Below are positions 1 to 13,235 of a DNA stretch of 64,000 bases, piece after piece (the first letter of the stretch is position 1; every line of letters starts with the position of its first letter). Location of the stretch: contig NZ_BAABED010000001.1 of NCBI RefSeq assembly GCF_039539965.1, positions 2,852,001 through 2,916,000 on the forward strand, read 5' to 3'. The stretch is from Arthrobacter methylotrophus (lineage in GTDB: Bacteria > Actinomycetota > Actinomycetes > Actinomycetales > Micrococcaceae). Both the position numbers and the translations under genes were made by a program. The notes below the pieces were generated by a model. It was not told the DNA's origin and ran no database searches. It saw nothing but the letters and a program-made list of their open reading frames with translations.

Positions 1-402
1 GACCTCGCGGCCTTGCAGGATCAGGTGACGACGACGGCGGACGCCCTGCCGGTCGAAGGCGGTGGCCTGGTAGAAGTGGCCGGCTTCGGGGGCGCGCCAG
101 TCCACCATGAGCCGCTGGAGGTCGGCCGTGGACAGTCCGATGCGGCCAATGTATTGGGCCTCACCGGAGTCCAGGTCGAGGCGCCCGAACACGAGGCGGT
201 CGTCGACGGCGTCGAGCTGCGCGAGGCGGTCCTCGTACAGCGCTGCGAAGGCGTCCCGTTCGGAGACGTTCTGCATGGTGCCCACCGCTCCGGCGCGCCG
301 GACTTGCGCCAGCTGTTGGCGCTTCTCCTCCCGCAGCTCATCCAGACGCGAGTAGAGACCGGCCACGTACTCGCGTTCGTGGAGCAAATCAGCGTCGTGC
401 AT
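1..402 (-). CDS. HelD/HelR-family ATPase, N-terminal part (cut by left edge)
   Basis: The reading frame runs from an ATG at 402 off the left edge, giving the first 134 residues. It begins MHDADLLHEREYVAG and has a charged helical stretch (residues 5-80) followed by YIGRIGLS and DWRAPEAGHFYQAT. That DWRAP...FYQAT block is typical of the N-terminal region of UvrD-like HelD/HelR proteins, which release stalled RNA polymerase; in actinobacteria HelR also gives rifampicin tolerance. The helicase motifs lie outside the window, so HelD versus HelR cannot be settled. A purine-rich ribosome site (AGGGGAA) precedes the ATG. Confidence 0.8.
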   Translation of the reverse strand, partial: MHDADLLHEREYVAGLYSRLDELREEKRQQLAQVRRAGAVGTMQNVSERDAFAALYEDRLAQLDAVDDRLVFGRLDLDSGEAQYIGRIGLSTADLQRLMVDWRAPEAGHFYQATAFDRQGVRRRRHLILQGREV

Positions 403-428
403 CGAAACGTTCCCCTATCGAAAAAGAC

Positions 429-487
429 GGACCGTCCATTCTACAGCGGTTTTGCTTGACGCGCGTGAAACTGCCCGCAAGGCGGTG
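429..487 (-). promoter_or_regulatory. Putative promoter of the HelD/HelR-type gene
   Basis: On the minus strand a good -10 hexamer TAGAAT (438-443) lies 36 bases upstream of the ATG at 402. A short dyad GGAC-C-GTCC (430-438) sits just downstream of it. Further upstream, around 473-487, the minus strand reads GCCTTGCGGGCAG, which loosely resembles the rifamycin-associated element core as I remember it (GGCTTGCGGCAAG). The -10 call is reasonable; the element match is weak and could be chance in this GC-rich DNA. Confidence 0.4.
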
Positions 488-559
488 CGTCACACAATGT
501 TCACCCCATGCTTACCTTCAGAGGTTTTCCGCCATGCCCGGCGATGCTTCAATGCTGCA

Positions 560-1195
560 ATGCAGCACGACCTTGCCCTCACCCGACACGGCATCAGCCT
601 TGTCCCTCTCTCCCCCGACCATGCCGGTCCGCTGTTCGACTTCGTGGACCCCGGCTTGTGGTCCGGCATGGCTGCCGAGCAACCTTTGAGCGCCTCGGAG
701 CTGGCGGAACTCTTCGCAGCCCGCCTGGCGGATCCTGACACCATCCCCTTCACCGTCGTCGAGCAGCGGACGGGGGCACTGCTCGGCACCACTTCCCTGT
801 ACGAGTACAGTTCCCGCCAGCAGCGTCTGGAGATCGGCGGCACTTTTTACGGGCGCCCGTTCTGGGGCAGCCACGTCAATCCGGCCGCGAAGCAACTGCT
901 GTTGGCCTACTCCTTCGATGAGCTGGCCGTCCACCGGGTCGCATTCCGCTGCGATGCCCGCAACACGCGCAGCGCCTCCGCCATTCAGCGACTAGGGGCC
1001 AGCTACGAGGGCACCCTGCGCGGGCATCGCTTCGCTCCCGACGGCACCCGCTGCGACACCGCCGTTTTCTCGATCCTGCACGAGGAGTGGCCTCGGGTGC
1101 GGGAGGCCTTGCTTCGTCGGCTGGCCCCCTTCGAAATGAGCGACAACCGGTGCGCGTACATCGCTGAGCCAGTACAGCCCGAACACGCAGCCTAA
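560..1195 (+). CDS. GNAT family N-acetyltransferase (RimJ/RimL-like)
   Basis: This 211-residue protein has the layout of RimJ/RimL-type GNAT enzymes, which acetylate N-termini or small amines with acetyl-CoA. After LTRHGISLVPLSPDHAG it has a central LEIGGTFYGRPFWGSHVNPAAK segment (the acetyl-CoA-binding region) and FRCDARNTRSASAIQRLGA, the conserved Asn/Ser helix that follows. I chose ATG 560 because the homologous region starts a few residues later. Longer in-frame starts exist (ATG 497, TTG 452) and none has a convincing ribosome site. It faces the glycosylase gene at 1218. The substrate is unknown. Confidence 0.8.
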   Translation: MQHDLALTRHGISLVPLSPDHAGPLFDFVDPGLWSGMAAEQPLSASELAELFAARLADPDTIPFTVVEQRTGALLGTTSLYEYSSRQQRLEIGGTFYGRPFWGSHVNPAAKQLLLAYSFDELAVHRVAFRCDARNTRSASAIQRLGASYEGTLRGHRFAPDGTRCDTAVFSILHEEWPRVREALLRRLAPFEMSDNRCAYIAEPVQPEHAA

Positions 1196-1217
1196 GCCAC
1201 GCCTTCCGCGGGGGCTC

Positions 1218-1868
1218 CTAGACGGTCCGACCGCGGGCCGCCTTGTACCTGGACACCGTCGGATCCCCTGAGAGCCAAAACCGCCACGGGTAGTCGGCCG
1301 AGCCGCCGTCGCCGGCCACTCCTACCCGGGGACCGCTGGCCACTGCCGATCGGGCCGCCGAAGTGCCCGGAAGTTCGAGGCCGAAGGGCTCGGCCAAGGC
1401 GTCCCGGCCACTGTCCGCCGTCGTCAGCCCCAAAGCAGAAGCAAGCCGTGCCGGTCCGCTGGCCAAGTCAGTCGGCGATCTGGACGCCCGACGGCGGGAC
1501 TGTGCCAAGGCCTGCCCGGCCACCACCTCACCGGCGCGCAACAGCAGCGCGGACGCAACGCCGTCGGGACCGCAGACAATGTTGGCGCAATAGTGCATGC
1601 CGTAGGTGAAGTAGACGTAGAGGTGGCCGGCCGGACCGAACATCGGGGCGTTCCGCGCGGTGGGGCCGCCGTAGGTGTGCGATCCCGGATCGGGCTGATC
1701 CGAGTGCTTTGGGCCCAGATAGGCCTCCACCTCGCTCAGCCGCACGGACACCGTGCCTTCCGACGTCCGGTGGCTCAGCACGGCGCCGAGGAGCAAAGGG
1801 GCAACGTCCCGCGGATCTCCGGAAAGAACGCCCCGGATGGCCTCCGGGGATGAACCCTGCGTTGTCAT
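1218..1868 (-). CDS. mpg: DNA-3-methyladenine glycosylase, Mpg/Aag type
   Basis: The 216-residue protein matches the small Aag/MPG fold that excises alkylated purines such as 3-methyladenine and hypoxanthine to start base-excision repair. Visible family features are EVEAYLGPKHSDQPDP near residue 47, GPTARNAPMFGPAGHLYVYFTYGMHYCANIVC (residues 68-98, read as adjoining blocks) and the late LASGPARL segment. It starts with ATG at 1868. It is divergent from the Ada-AlkA gene, with about 94 bases between the two starts, so one control region could serve both alkylation-repair genes. Confidence 0.93.
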   Translation of the reverse strand: MTTQGSSPEAIRGVLSGDPRDVAPLLLGAVLSHRTSEGTVSVRLSEVEAYLGPKHSDQPDPGSHTYGGPTARNAPMFGPAGHLYVYFTYGMHYCANIVCGPDGVASALLLRAGEVVAGQALAQSRRRASRSPTDLASGPARLASALGLTTADSGRDALAEPFGLELPGTSAARSAVASGPRVGVAGDGGSADYPWRFWLSGDPTVSRYKAARGRTV

Positions 1869-1962
1869 GCCCAGACCCTAACAAAATCCGCTCGGCAGAA
1901 TCACCGCCGGCGATGTCCGATTCCCGCTAGGAACTGTGCGCCGGGGCTGCAAGGATGAAGTC

Positions 1963-3540
1963 ATGGATTTTTGGCAACGCTACCGCGCCATCGACGCGCG
2001 GGATCCCCGCTTCGACGGCCAATTCTTCACGGCCGTCCGCTCGACAGGCATCTATTGCCGGCCCTCATGCCCGGCCCGGACACCCAAAGCCGAAAACGTG
2101 ACGTTCTACGAAACCTCAGCCGCGGCGCACGACGCCGGGTACAGGGCGTGCAAACGCTGCCTCCCCGAGGCGGTTCCAGGCACTCCCGCGTGGAACCTCC
2201 GCTCAGATGTTGCCGGCCGGGCGATGCGGCTCATCAACGATGGCGCGATATCCCGGGTGGGCGTCGAAGGACTCGCCACCCGTTTGGGCTACTCTTCCCG
2301 CCAGCTCAACAGGATCCTCAGCCATGAACTTGGCGCCGGGCCACTCTCCTTGGCCCGGGCCAGCCGGGCCCAAACGGCCAGGACGCTCCTGGTATCCACC
2401 TCGATGAAACTCTCCGACGTCGCGTTCGCCGCCGGGTTCAACAGTGTCCGCCAGTTCAACGACACCATCAACGAGGTCTTCGCCCTGACTCCGACGGGAC
2501 TGCGGGCCACCGCGAAGCCGTTAGACCATCAGGGCAAGCCGGGCGGGGCTACCGCCCTGACCCTCAACCTGCCCTATCGGAAGCCTTTTGATCCGGGGAT
2601 TTTCGATTTCCTCGCCGCCCGCGCGGTTCCCGGGATCGAGCTGGCGGGCGGGAATGGTTCTACATACAGTTACGCGCGAACCCTCCGCTTGCCTCGCGGC
2701 AATGCCGCGTTCACCGTGGAGTACGACGCCGGGGCTCGCGGCGGTGCGCTGACCCTCGCGGTCAGCTCCTTGGATCTCCACGATCTCCCGGTCCTTCTGA
2801 GCCGCGTGCGGCGGTTGTTCGATCTCGACGCGGATACGGTAGCCGTGGACGAAGCCCTTGCCTCCGATGCCAGGATCGGCCCATCAGTCCGTGAGACGCC
2901 CGGAATGAGGGTTCCGGGCGCGGTGGATCCCCAGGAACTTCTGGTCCGAGCGATGATCGGCCAACAAATCACGGTGGCTGCGGCCCGGACCGCCTTGACC
3001 CAGCTTTCCGGTGCCGGAACACGCCTGCCGGAAGGACACGCCGGACATGCACCGGGACTGGATCGGCTGTTCCCCACAGCCGGGGAAATCGCCCGCTCGG
3101 GCCGGGAATTGCTGAGGGGACCCCAGCGCCGCATAGATTCCGTGCTCGCCGCAGCGGCTGCGATGGCCAGCGGGGAACTCGACTTCGACTATGGTGACGA
3201 GCCCCAAACGCTTGCCGACAAGCTTCTGCCGCTGCCCGGCGTCGGGCCCTGGACCGTAGGCTATGTGGCGATGAGGGTCATCGGGGATCCGGATGTCTTC
3301 CTGGCCAACGATGCAGCGGTCCGAAACGGACTCAAGAATCTCGAGGCCGCTGAGGAACTGCCGGCCGACTTCCGCAATGTGAGCCCGTGGCGCTCCTACG
3401 CCACAATGCACCTCTGGAGGGCAGCGGCCAGCAAACGCCGGAACGTTACTGCACCGCCGGAACGCTCGATGGCCATGGCAGCAGCTCAGGCAAGTCAACA
3501 CCGTCCGCGTCGGCAGAGGCCCGCAGGCTCCCCAGCGTAG
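1963..3540 (+). CDS. Ada-like regulator fused to AlkA-type DNA glycosylase
   Basis: The protein has 525 residues and three parts. Residues about 1-75 are an Ada-type zinc domain (YCRPSCPARTP and ACKRCLPEA supply four Cys; in Ada one of these accepts methyl from phosphotriesters). Residues 85-190 are an AraC-type helix-turn-helix. Residues about 205-500 are an AlkA glycosylase with helix-hairpin-helix LPLPGVGPWTVGYVAMR and the catalytic Asp in FLANDAAVRNG. The ATG at 1963 follows an AAGGA site by seven bases; a GTG at 1936 has no such site. It lacks the O6-methylguanine methyltransferase domain of E. coli Ada. The 3' end overlaps the convergent gene by 95 bases. Confidence 0.92.
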   Translation: MDFWQRYRAIDARDPRFDGQFFTAVRSTGIYCRPSCPARTPKAENVTFYETSAAAHDAGYRACKRCLPEAVPGTPAWNLRSDVAGRAMRLINDGAISRVGVEGLATRLGYSSRQLNRILSHELGAGPLSLARASRAQTARTLLVSTSMKLSDVAFAAGFNSVRQFNDTINEVFALTPTGLRATAKPLDHQGKPGGATALTLNLPYRKPFDPGIFDFLAARAVPGIELAGGNGSTYSYARTLRLPRGNAAFTVEYDAGARGGALTLAVSSLDLHDLPVLLSRVRRLFDLDADTVAVDEALASDARIGPSVRETPGMRVPGAVDPQELLVRAMIGQQITVAAARTALTQLSGAGTRLPEGHAGHAPGLDRLFPTAGEIARSGRELLRGPQRRIDSVLAAAAAMASGELDFDYGDEPQTLADKLLPLPGVGPWTVGYVAMRVIGDPDVFLANDAAVRNGLKNLEAAEELPADFRNVSPWRSYATMHLWRAAASKRRNVTAPPERSMAMAAAQASQHRPRRQRPAGSPA

Positions 3541-4183
3541 GCGTCCGACCGGCGAGCCACGCAGCGATATCCGTGATCATGCCGTTGATGGCAACGGACT
3601 GCCGGCCGGAGCCGATGACAGTCCGCGGAAGGCCCAGCGGCTGCAGCACGAATTTCTGCTCTGCCGGAACACGGGCCGAGAGGAAATCGAAGAGGTGCTC
3701 GCAGAATTCCCGGCTCCAGGTCTCCGGGCCGCGACCCATTCCCAGATCCGTCACGTGGATGACCAGTTCGCGCCAAAGCGCCAGGCCGCCGTCGAGCACT
3801 CTTCCGTCCCGGAATCTGATCCGGGTGTTCCAGCCGGACTCGACGAGTCCGTCGAAGGCCCGCAGGGCCCTGGCGAGGGCGGCTTCGGTGGCGGCACGGT
3901 GTTCAGCGAGGCTATGGCTCGCCGCCAGCTCAATGGCCTTGGTGCGGCCCTCATAGCCGCCGTCATAGATATCGACGGTCTCGCCCCGGGCGGCGTACTC
4001 CAGCTGGCGGGCCATGGCGTTGGAAATGCCGGCAATGTGCGCCAGCACATGGCCCCGGGTCCATCCGGGCAGCTCAGAGGGTGCTGTGACCTGGGCGTCG
4101 TCAAGTTTGGCGACAACGTCGGTGACAATGCCGGCTGCTTTGTGGAGCTCGGCAAGAAGCGCAGAGGTAGTGATCTCGGTCAT
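3446..4183 (-). CDS. Maleylpyruvate isomerase-family, mycothiol-dependent protein
   Basis: This 245-residue protein begins with a DinB-like four-helix domain (residues 5-150) containing LPGWTRGHVLAHIAGISNAMARQLEYAARG, the segment that holds metal-binding His residues in mycothiol-dependent maleylpyruvate isomerases. A second domain follows (about 165-245). Such proteins use mycothiol, the thiol cofactor of actinobacteria. True maleylpyruvate isomerase sits in gentisate clusters, which are absent here, so the substrate is unknown. It starts at ATG 4183; its last 95 bases lie antisense to the end of the Ada-AlkA gene. Confidence 0.82.
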   Translation of the reverse strand: MTEITTSALLAELHKAAGIVTDVVAKLDDAQVTAPSELPGWTRGHVLAHIAGISNAMARQLEYAARGETVDIYDGGYEGRTKAIELAASHSLAEHRAATEAALARALRAFDGLVESGWNTRIRFRDGRVLDGGLALWRELVIHVTDLGMGRGPETWSREFCEHLFDFLSARVPAEQKFVLQPLGLPRTVIGSGRQSVAINGMITDIAAWLAGRTPTLGSLRASADADGVDLPELLPWPSSVPAVQ

Positions 4184-4196
4184 AGCGCCATAGTAA

Positions 4197-4300
4197 CGGA
4201 CAACGCTCCCTCACCTTTGGCATGAAATCGACCGACCCTCCTGCAGATCTTACTGAAGGAGGGTCGGCCGAAAGGACACCAAAGCTGAGGGAGCGTTCCG
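4197..4300. repeat. Nested inverted repeat between argH and the isomerase-type gene
   Basis: The outer arms are 4202-4220 and 4279-4298 (AACGCTCCCTCA followed by CTTTGG, against its complement with one mismatch). An inner perfect 10-bp inverted repeat sits within them: CCGACCCTCC (4232-4241) and GGAGGGTCGG (4258-4267), around a 16-base loop. Transcribed from the minus strand, the element follows argH and precedes the start at 4183, so it could end arginine-operon transcripts, although no U-run follows. The two-level dyad looks like a dispersed intergenic repeat rather than a simple terminator. Confidence 0.8.
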
Positions 4301-4315
4301 GTCGCTAGGCCGACG

Positions 4316-6954
<2,639 letters not shown>

Positions 6955-7000
6955 GAGAGTGCTCCTTTGTTGTTGCTTGGTTCTTTTGAGTCAATTTTTG

Positions 7001-7031
7001 GGACCGGCCCGAAGGCCTAGTTAGCCGGTCC
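7001..7031 (-). promoter_or_regulatory. Stem-loop spanning the end of argR
   Basis: GGACCGGC (7001-7008) and GCCGGTCC (7024-7031) form a perfect 8-bp stem that includes the last codons and stop of argR. The loop side holds a competing GGCC-TTCG-GGCC hairpin. No U-run follows on the transcript, so this is not a classical terminator. It may be a processing or stability element that separates argG/argH message levels from the upstream genes. Confidence 0.4.
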
Positions 7032-7553
7032 GGCTTCCTGGGCCAATTGGAGGAATCGGGCCGCCAGTTCGGCTCCGCCGTTGGGATCCCTGGCAACCAA
7101 AAGCAAAGTGTCGTCGCCTGCGATCGTACCCAATACCGACGGCATCACCGAGTGGTCGATGGCCAAGGCGAGGAAGTTGGCCGCCCCGGGAGGCGTCCGC
7201 AGCACCGCGATGTTGGCCGAAGCCTCCGCGGTGACCAGCAGTTCCCCACAAAGCCGCGAGAGACGTGCATCAAGGATTTCCTGGGTGACCCCGCTCTTGG
7301 CGTTGCGGTCACCTCCCTCGCCGGGCACCGCGTAGACCAGCGCGCCGTCCTTGCCGCGAACGCGCACGGCCCCCAGTTCGACCAGGTCCCTGGAGAGGGT
7401 CGCTTGGGTGACCTGGACGCCGTCGGCGGCCAGCAGGGCCGCGAGCTCCGCCTGCGAGCGCACGGACTGACCCGTCAGGATCGCGGTGATCCGCGCCTGC
7501 CGGGCAGTCTTGGTGGCCGGGCTGGCCCCTTGCGACGCCGAATGGGTGGACAC
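7017..7553 (-). CDS. argR: Arginine repressor
   Basis: ArgR binds ARG boxes when arginine is high and represses the biosynthetic genes. The 178-residue protein has the N-terminal winged helix ([25 protein letters not shown], with [15 protein letters not shown] as recognition helix region) and a C-terminal oligomerisation and arginine-binding domain containing [16 protein letters not shown]. The start is GTG 7553, whose first base overlaps the last base of the argF stop. It sits inside the operon that it probably controls, as in other actinobacteria. Confidence 0.97.
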   Translation of the reverse strand: MSTHSASQGASPATKTARQARITAILTGQSVRSQAELAALLAADGVQVTQATLSRDLVELGAVRVRGKDGALVYAVPGEGGDRNAKSGVTQEILDARLSRLCGELLVTAEASANIAVLRTPPGAANFLALAIDHSVMPSVLGTIAGDDTLLLVARDPNGGAELAARFLQLAQEAGPAN

Positions 7554-8572
7554 TAGGACGTGCTCTCCCCAGCGCTTCTTCCGGCAGCAACGGGGCCTTC
7601 AACGGGTGAAAGACCGTCGACGACGGCGAGTCCGGACTGGTGCATGAGCCACGCCATGAGCGCTTTCTGCGCGTGCAGCCGGTTCTCCGCTTCGTCCCAG
7701 ACGATGGACTGCGGCCCGTCGATGACAGCGGCGGAGATCTCGTAGCCGCGGTAGGCGGGCAGGCAGTGGAGCACGACGGCGTCCGGGGCGGCCTGTGCCA
7801 TGGCCGCCTCATTCACGGAATAGTCGCGGAAGAGCTGCATCCGGGCTTCCTTTTCGGCTTCCTGGCCCATGGACACCCAGGTATCGGTGGCGACAACATC
7901 GGCACCGTGGAGGGCCTCGGCGGCGTCGGTGGTGATCCGCACGGAACCACCGGTCTCCGCGGCGCGCCGTTCGGCTGCGGCAACGATGTCAGCGCCCGGC
8001 AGGTAGCCATCCGGACCGGAGATGCGCACATGCATGCCCGCGGTCACGCCCGCCAGCAGGTAGGAGTTGGCCATGTTGTTCGCGGCATCGCCAAGGTACG
8101 CCATGGTCAGCCCTTTGAGCTCGCCTTTGTGTTCCTTGACCGCAAGCAGGTCCGCCAGCAACTGGCAGGGGTGGTAGTCATCGCACAGGGCGTTGATGAC
8201 GGGGACCTTGGAGTTCTCGGCCATGGCCACGAGGCCGGCGTGCGCGCCGGTACGCCACACGATAGTGGAGACCATCCGCTCGAGGACCTTGGCAGTGTCC
8301 TCCACGGATTCCTTGTGGCCGATCTGTGCCTCGCCGGGGTTGATGATGAGCGCGTTACCGCCCATGTCGGCGATACCGGTAGCGAAGGACACTCGGGTAC
8401 GGGTGGAGGTCTTGTCGAAGATGACGGCGACGGTCTTGCGCCCGTTGCCGTCAGCTGCGAACGGTTGGACACTGTACGGGGCGGCTTTCATTCGAACGGC
8501 GAGATCAAGCACTTCGGCTTGCTCGGCCGGAGTGAGGTCCGTGTCCTTGAGGAAGTGACGGGTGGTATTCAC
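7553..8572 (-). CDS. argF: Ornithine carbamoyltransferase
   Basis: ArgF makes citrulline from ornithine and carbamoyl phosphate. The 339-residue protein shows the carbamoyl-phosphate loop [11 protein letters not shown] (near residue 54) and the ornithine-site motifs HPCQ and HCLPAYRG. The start is GTG 8572, which shares GTGA with the argD stop; translational coupling is likely. A short extra tail follows the catalytic core. Confidence 0.98.
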   Translation of the reverse strand: MNTTRHFLKDTDLTPAEQAEVLDLAVRMKAAPYSVQPFAADGNGRKTVAVIFDKTSTRTRVSFATGIADMGGNALIINPGEAQIGHKESVEDTAKVLERMVSTIVWRTGAHAGLVAMAENSKVPVINALCDDYHPCQLLADLLAVKEHKGELKGLTMAYLGDAANNMANSYLLAGVTAGMHVRISGPDGYLPGADIVAAAERRAAETGGSVRITTDAAEALHGADVVATDTWVSMGQEAEKEARMQLFRDYSVNEAAMAQAAPDAVVLHCLPAYRGYEISAAVIDGPQSIVWDEAENRLHAQKALMAWLMHQSGLAVVDGLSPVEGPVAAGRSAGESTS

Positions 8573-9897
8573 TGTGCGTCCTTAGCGTTCAGGGGTGCAG
8601 CGGTCTGGGGTGCAGTGGCCTCGGCTGCAGTGGCCTCGGCTGCCACCTCGATGATGCCGGGCAGCGCGGCCAGGAAACGCTCGGCTTGCTCGATAGTCAG
8701 GATGAGCGGCGGCGCCAGCCGGATAGTGCGCGGACCCGGGCTGTTGATGATGAAGCCTGCGTCGAGCGCGGCGGTCACCATGGCGGGGGCGATGTCGGCG
8801 TCCAGGTCGAAACCGATCAGGAGGCCTTCGCCGCGGACTTCGGTGACACCGTCGATGGCGGACAGGCCGTCCCGCAGCCTTGCGCCGACTGTGAGCACGT
8901 TCTCCAGCACGCCCTGGCTTTCGATGGCGTGCAGGGTGGCGAGGGCTGCAGCGGTGGCTACCGGGTTTCCGCCGAACGTGGTGCCGTGCTGGCCTGCTGT
9001 CAGAAGCGAGGACGTCGGCTCGCCGAAGGTGATGAGCGCGCCTACCGGGAATCCGCCGCCCAAGCCTTTCGCGAGCGTCACCGCGTCAGGGACGATGCCG
9101 GCGTCTTCGCTGGCCAACCATTTTCCGGTTCTGCCGATGCCGGTCTGGACCTCGTCCAGGATCAGCAAGGCACCGACGTTGCTGGTGGCCTCGCGGGCGG
9201 CCTGCAGGTATTCAACGCTGAGCGGGCGAACACCGGCCTCGCCTTGGATAGGCTCCAAAAAGACCGCTGCGGTGGTCTCGTCGACGGCGGCACGGAGGGC
9301 CTCGATGTCGCCGAACGGGACATGGACCACGCCACCCGGTAGGGGCTCGAACGGGGCCCGGTACGCTTCTTTGGCTGTCAGGGCGAGGGCGCCCATGGTC
9401 CGGCCGTGGAAAGCACCTTCGAGCGCGATGATCTTGGTGCGCTTAGCCCCTTTTGCGCCGGCGGGAACATCCGCGTTGCGGCGCGCCAGCTTGAACGCGG
9501 CCTCGTTGGCTTCGGTGCCGGAGTTGGCGAAAAAGACCTTGGAGCCAGCCGGAGCCTTGGTGATGGCGAGGAGCTTCTCGGCCAACGCGATCTGCGTGGG
9601 GCTCGTGAAGAAGTTCGAAACGTGGCCCAAGGTGGCGAGCTGGCTTGCGATCACCGAGGTGACGAACGGGTGGGCATGGCCCAGGGCGTTGACTGCGATG
9701 CCACCCAGGAGGTCCAGGTATTCCTTGCCGTCCGCGTCCCACACGAGGGCGCCGGCACCACGGACCAAAACCCGCTGCGGTGTGCCGAAGACGCCCATGA
9801 GGGAGGAGGAGTAGCGGGACAGCCAATCGGCTCCGCTACTCGTTCCTGTCATGGTGTTGGATGGCGTTTCGGCCAGTTCTGCGTCGTTCGCGGTCAT
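8569..9897 (-). CDS. argD: Acetylornithine aminotransferase
   Basis: ArgD is a PLP enzyme that converts N-acetylglutamate semialdehyde to N-acetylornithine. The 442-residue protein has the class-III aminotransferase layout, including the Schiff-base lysine in [15 protein letters not shown] and the cofactor-site region [18 protein letters not shown]. The last 25 residues are an Ala/Thr-rich tail (repeated ATAAEAT-like sequence) beyond the usual end. It starts at ATG 9897, overlapping the argB stop as ATGA. Confidence 0.97.
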   Translation of the reverse strand: MTANDAELAETPSNTMTGTSSGADWLSRYSSSLMGVFGTPQRVLVRGAGALVWDADGKEYLDLLGGIAVNALGHAHPFVTSVIASQLATLGHVSNFFTSPTQIALAEKLLAITKAPAGSKVFFANSGTEANEAAFKLARRNADVPAGAKGAKRTKIIALEGAFHGRTMGALALTAKEAYRAPFEPLPGGVVHVPFGDIEALRAAVDETTAAVFLEPIQGEAGVRPLSVEYLQAAREATSNVGALLILDEVQTGIGRTGKWLASEDAGIVPDAVTLAKGLGGGFPVGALITFGEPTSSLLTAGQHGTTFGGNPVATAAALATLHAIESQGVLENVLTVGARLRDGLSAIDGVTEVRGEGLLIGFDLDADIAPAMVTAALDAGFIINSPGPRTIRLAPPLILTIEQAERFLAALPGIIEVAAEATAAEATAPQTAAPLNAKDAQ

Positions 9898-10859
9898 GGG
9901 TTCACTTCCTCGTCGGGGACAACCTGGGTTCCGATGCCCGCGGTCGTAAAGGTTTCCAGGAGCATGGAGTGCGGCAATCGGCCGTCCACGATGTGCGCCC
10001 GCTCCACTCCTTCGTCAATGGCCTTGAGGCAGGCCGCCATCTTCGGGATCATGCCGGACTCGAGACGCGGCAACATCGCCCGCAGCTCCGAAGCCGTCAG
10101 CGAGGAGATGAGCGAGGACCGGTCCGGCCAGTTGGCGTACAGTCCCTCGACGTCGGTCAGGATGACAAGCTTGGACGCACCCAGCGCCGAGGCAACGGCG
10201 GCTGCGGCGGTATCCGCATTGACGTTGAGGACCTGCCCCGTGGTGGAGCCGGTGCCGTCCCCTGCATCAAGGATTTCGGGGGCGACGGTCGAAATCACGG
10301 GAATCCGGCCGGCGGCGAGGATGTCCTCGATACCTGTGGGATCGACACCCACCACCTCGCCTACCAGGCCTAGGTCTACGTCCTCCCCGTCCACGACGGT
10401 GCCGGTGCGCACGGCACGCAGGAGGCCGCCGTCTTCACCGGACATGCCCACCGCGTAGGGTCCGTGGGAGTTGATGAGACCCACGAGTTCGCGACCCACC
10501 TGGCCGGTGAGCACCATGCGGACCACGTCCATGGCCTCGGGGGTGGTGACGCGCAAACCGCCCTTGAATTCGGATTCGATGCCGAGCCTGCCAAGCATCG
10601 AGTTGATCTGCGGGCCGCCCCCGTGCACCACGACAGGGTGGACTCCCACGTGGTGGAGGAAAACGACGTCCTCGGCGAAGGCGCGGCGCAGTTCCTCGTT
10701 GACCATGGCGTTGCCGCCGTACTTGATCACCATGGTGGTGCCGGCGAAACGCTGGATCCATGGCAAGGCCTCGATCAGCGTCGCGGCTTTGTCCTGGGCC
10801 GATTTTTCCGAACCGGCGCCGCTGGACGCATTTTCGCGGGTGTGCGCAGTCATGGTCAT
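9894..10859 (-). CDS. argB: Acetylglutamate kinase
   Basis: ArgB phosphorylates N-acetylglutamate. The 321-residue protein has the amino-acid kinase motifs VIKYGGNAM (near residue 43), VHGGGPQIN and LTDVEGLY. Enzymes of this clade are usually inhibited by arginine, but the sequence alone does not settle that here. The start is ATG 10859 (a second ATG lies two codons later), six bases after the argJ stop. Confidence 0.97.
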   Translation of the reverse strand: MTMTAHTRENASSGAGSEKSAQDKAATLIEALPWIQRFAGTTMVIKYGGNAMVNEELRRAFAEDVVFLHHVGVHPVVVHGGGPQINSMLGRLGIESEFKGGLRVTTPEAMDVVRMVLTGQVGRELVGLINSHGPYAVGMSGEDGGLLRAVRTGTVVDGEDVDLGLVGEVVGVDPTGIEDILAAGRIPVISTVAPEILDAGDGTGSTTGQVLNVNADTAAAAVASALGASKLVILTDVEGLYANWPDRSSLISSLTASELRAMLPRLESGMIPKMAACLKAIDEGVERAHIVDGRLPHSMLLETFTTAGIGTQVVPDEEVNP

Positions 10860-10865
10860 CTCCGG

Positions 10866-13110
<2,245 letters not shown>

Positions 13111-13180
13111 GTCTTTCCGGCAAGGTCGCGCCGGGCACGGTCGATCCGGGCGTATGCTGGATAGAGGGTGATCTAGACCG

Positions 13181-13230
13181 TGCAACCGATCGTCGGTTGC
13201 AGCGTTGCCCGTTAATCATTACGGGGCAAC
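13181..13230 (+). promoter_or_regulatory. Two tandem stem-loops ahead of the desaturase
   Basis: TGCAACCGA-TCG-TCGGTTGCA (13181-13201) is a perfect 9-bp stem with a 3-base loop. GTTGCCC-GT and AC-GGGGCAAC (13204-13229) form a second stem with one bulge, ending just before the desaturase ATG at 13236. The second stem would cover the ribosome-binding area of a longer transcript. They may act as a regulator's operator pair or as a 5'-UTR switch; no protein is assigned. Confidence 0.5.
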
Positions 13231-13235
13231 TGCAT

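Noticed and set aside
7001..7031. An intrinsic terminator between argR and argG
   Set aside because: The stem has no U-run on the transcript and argG/argH must be expressed with the operon.
7640..9814. A 724-codon open frame on the plus strand
   Set aside because: It is antisense to argF and argD, has no recognisable domain, and breaks the operon logic.
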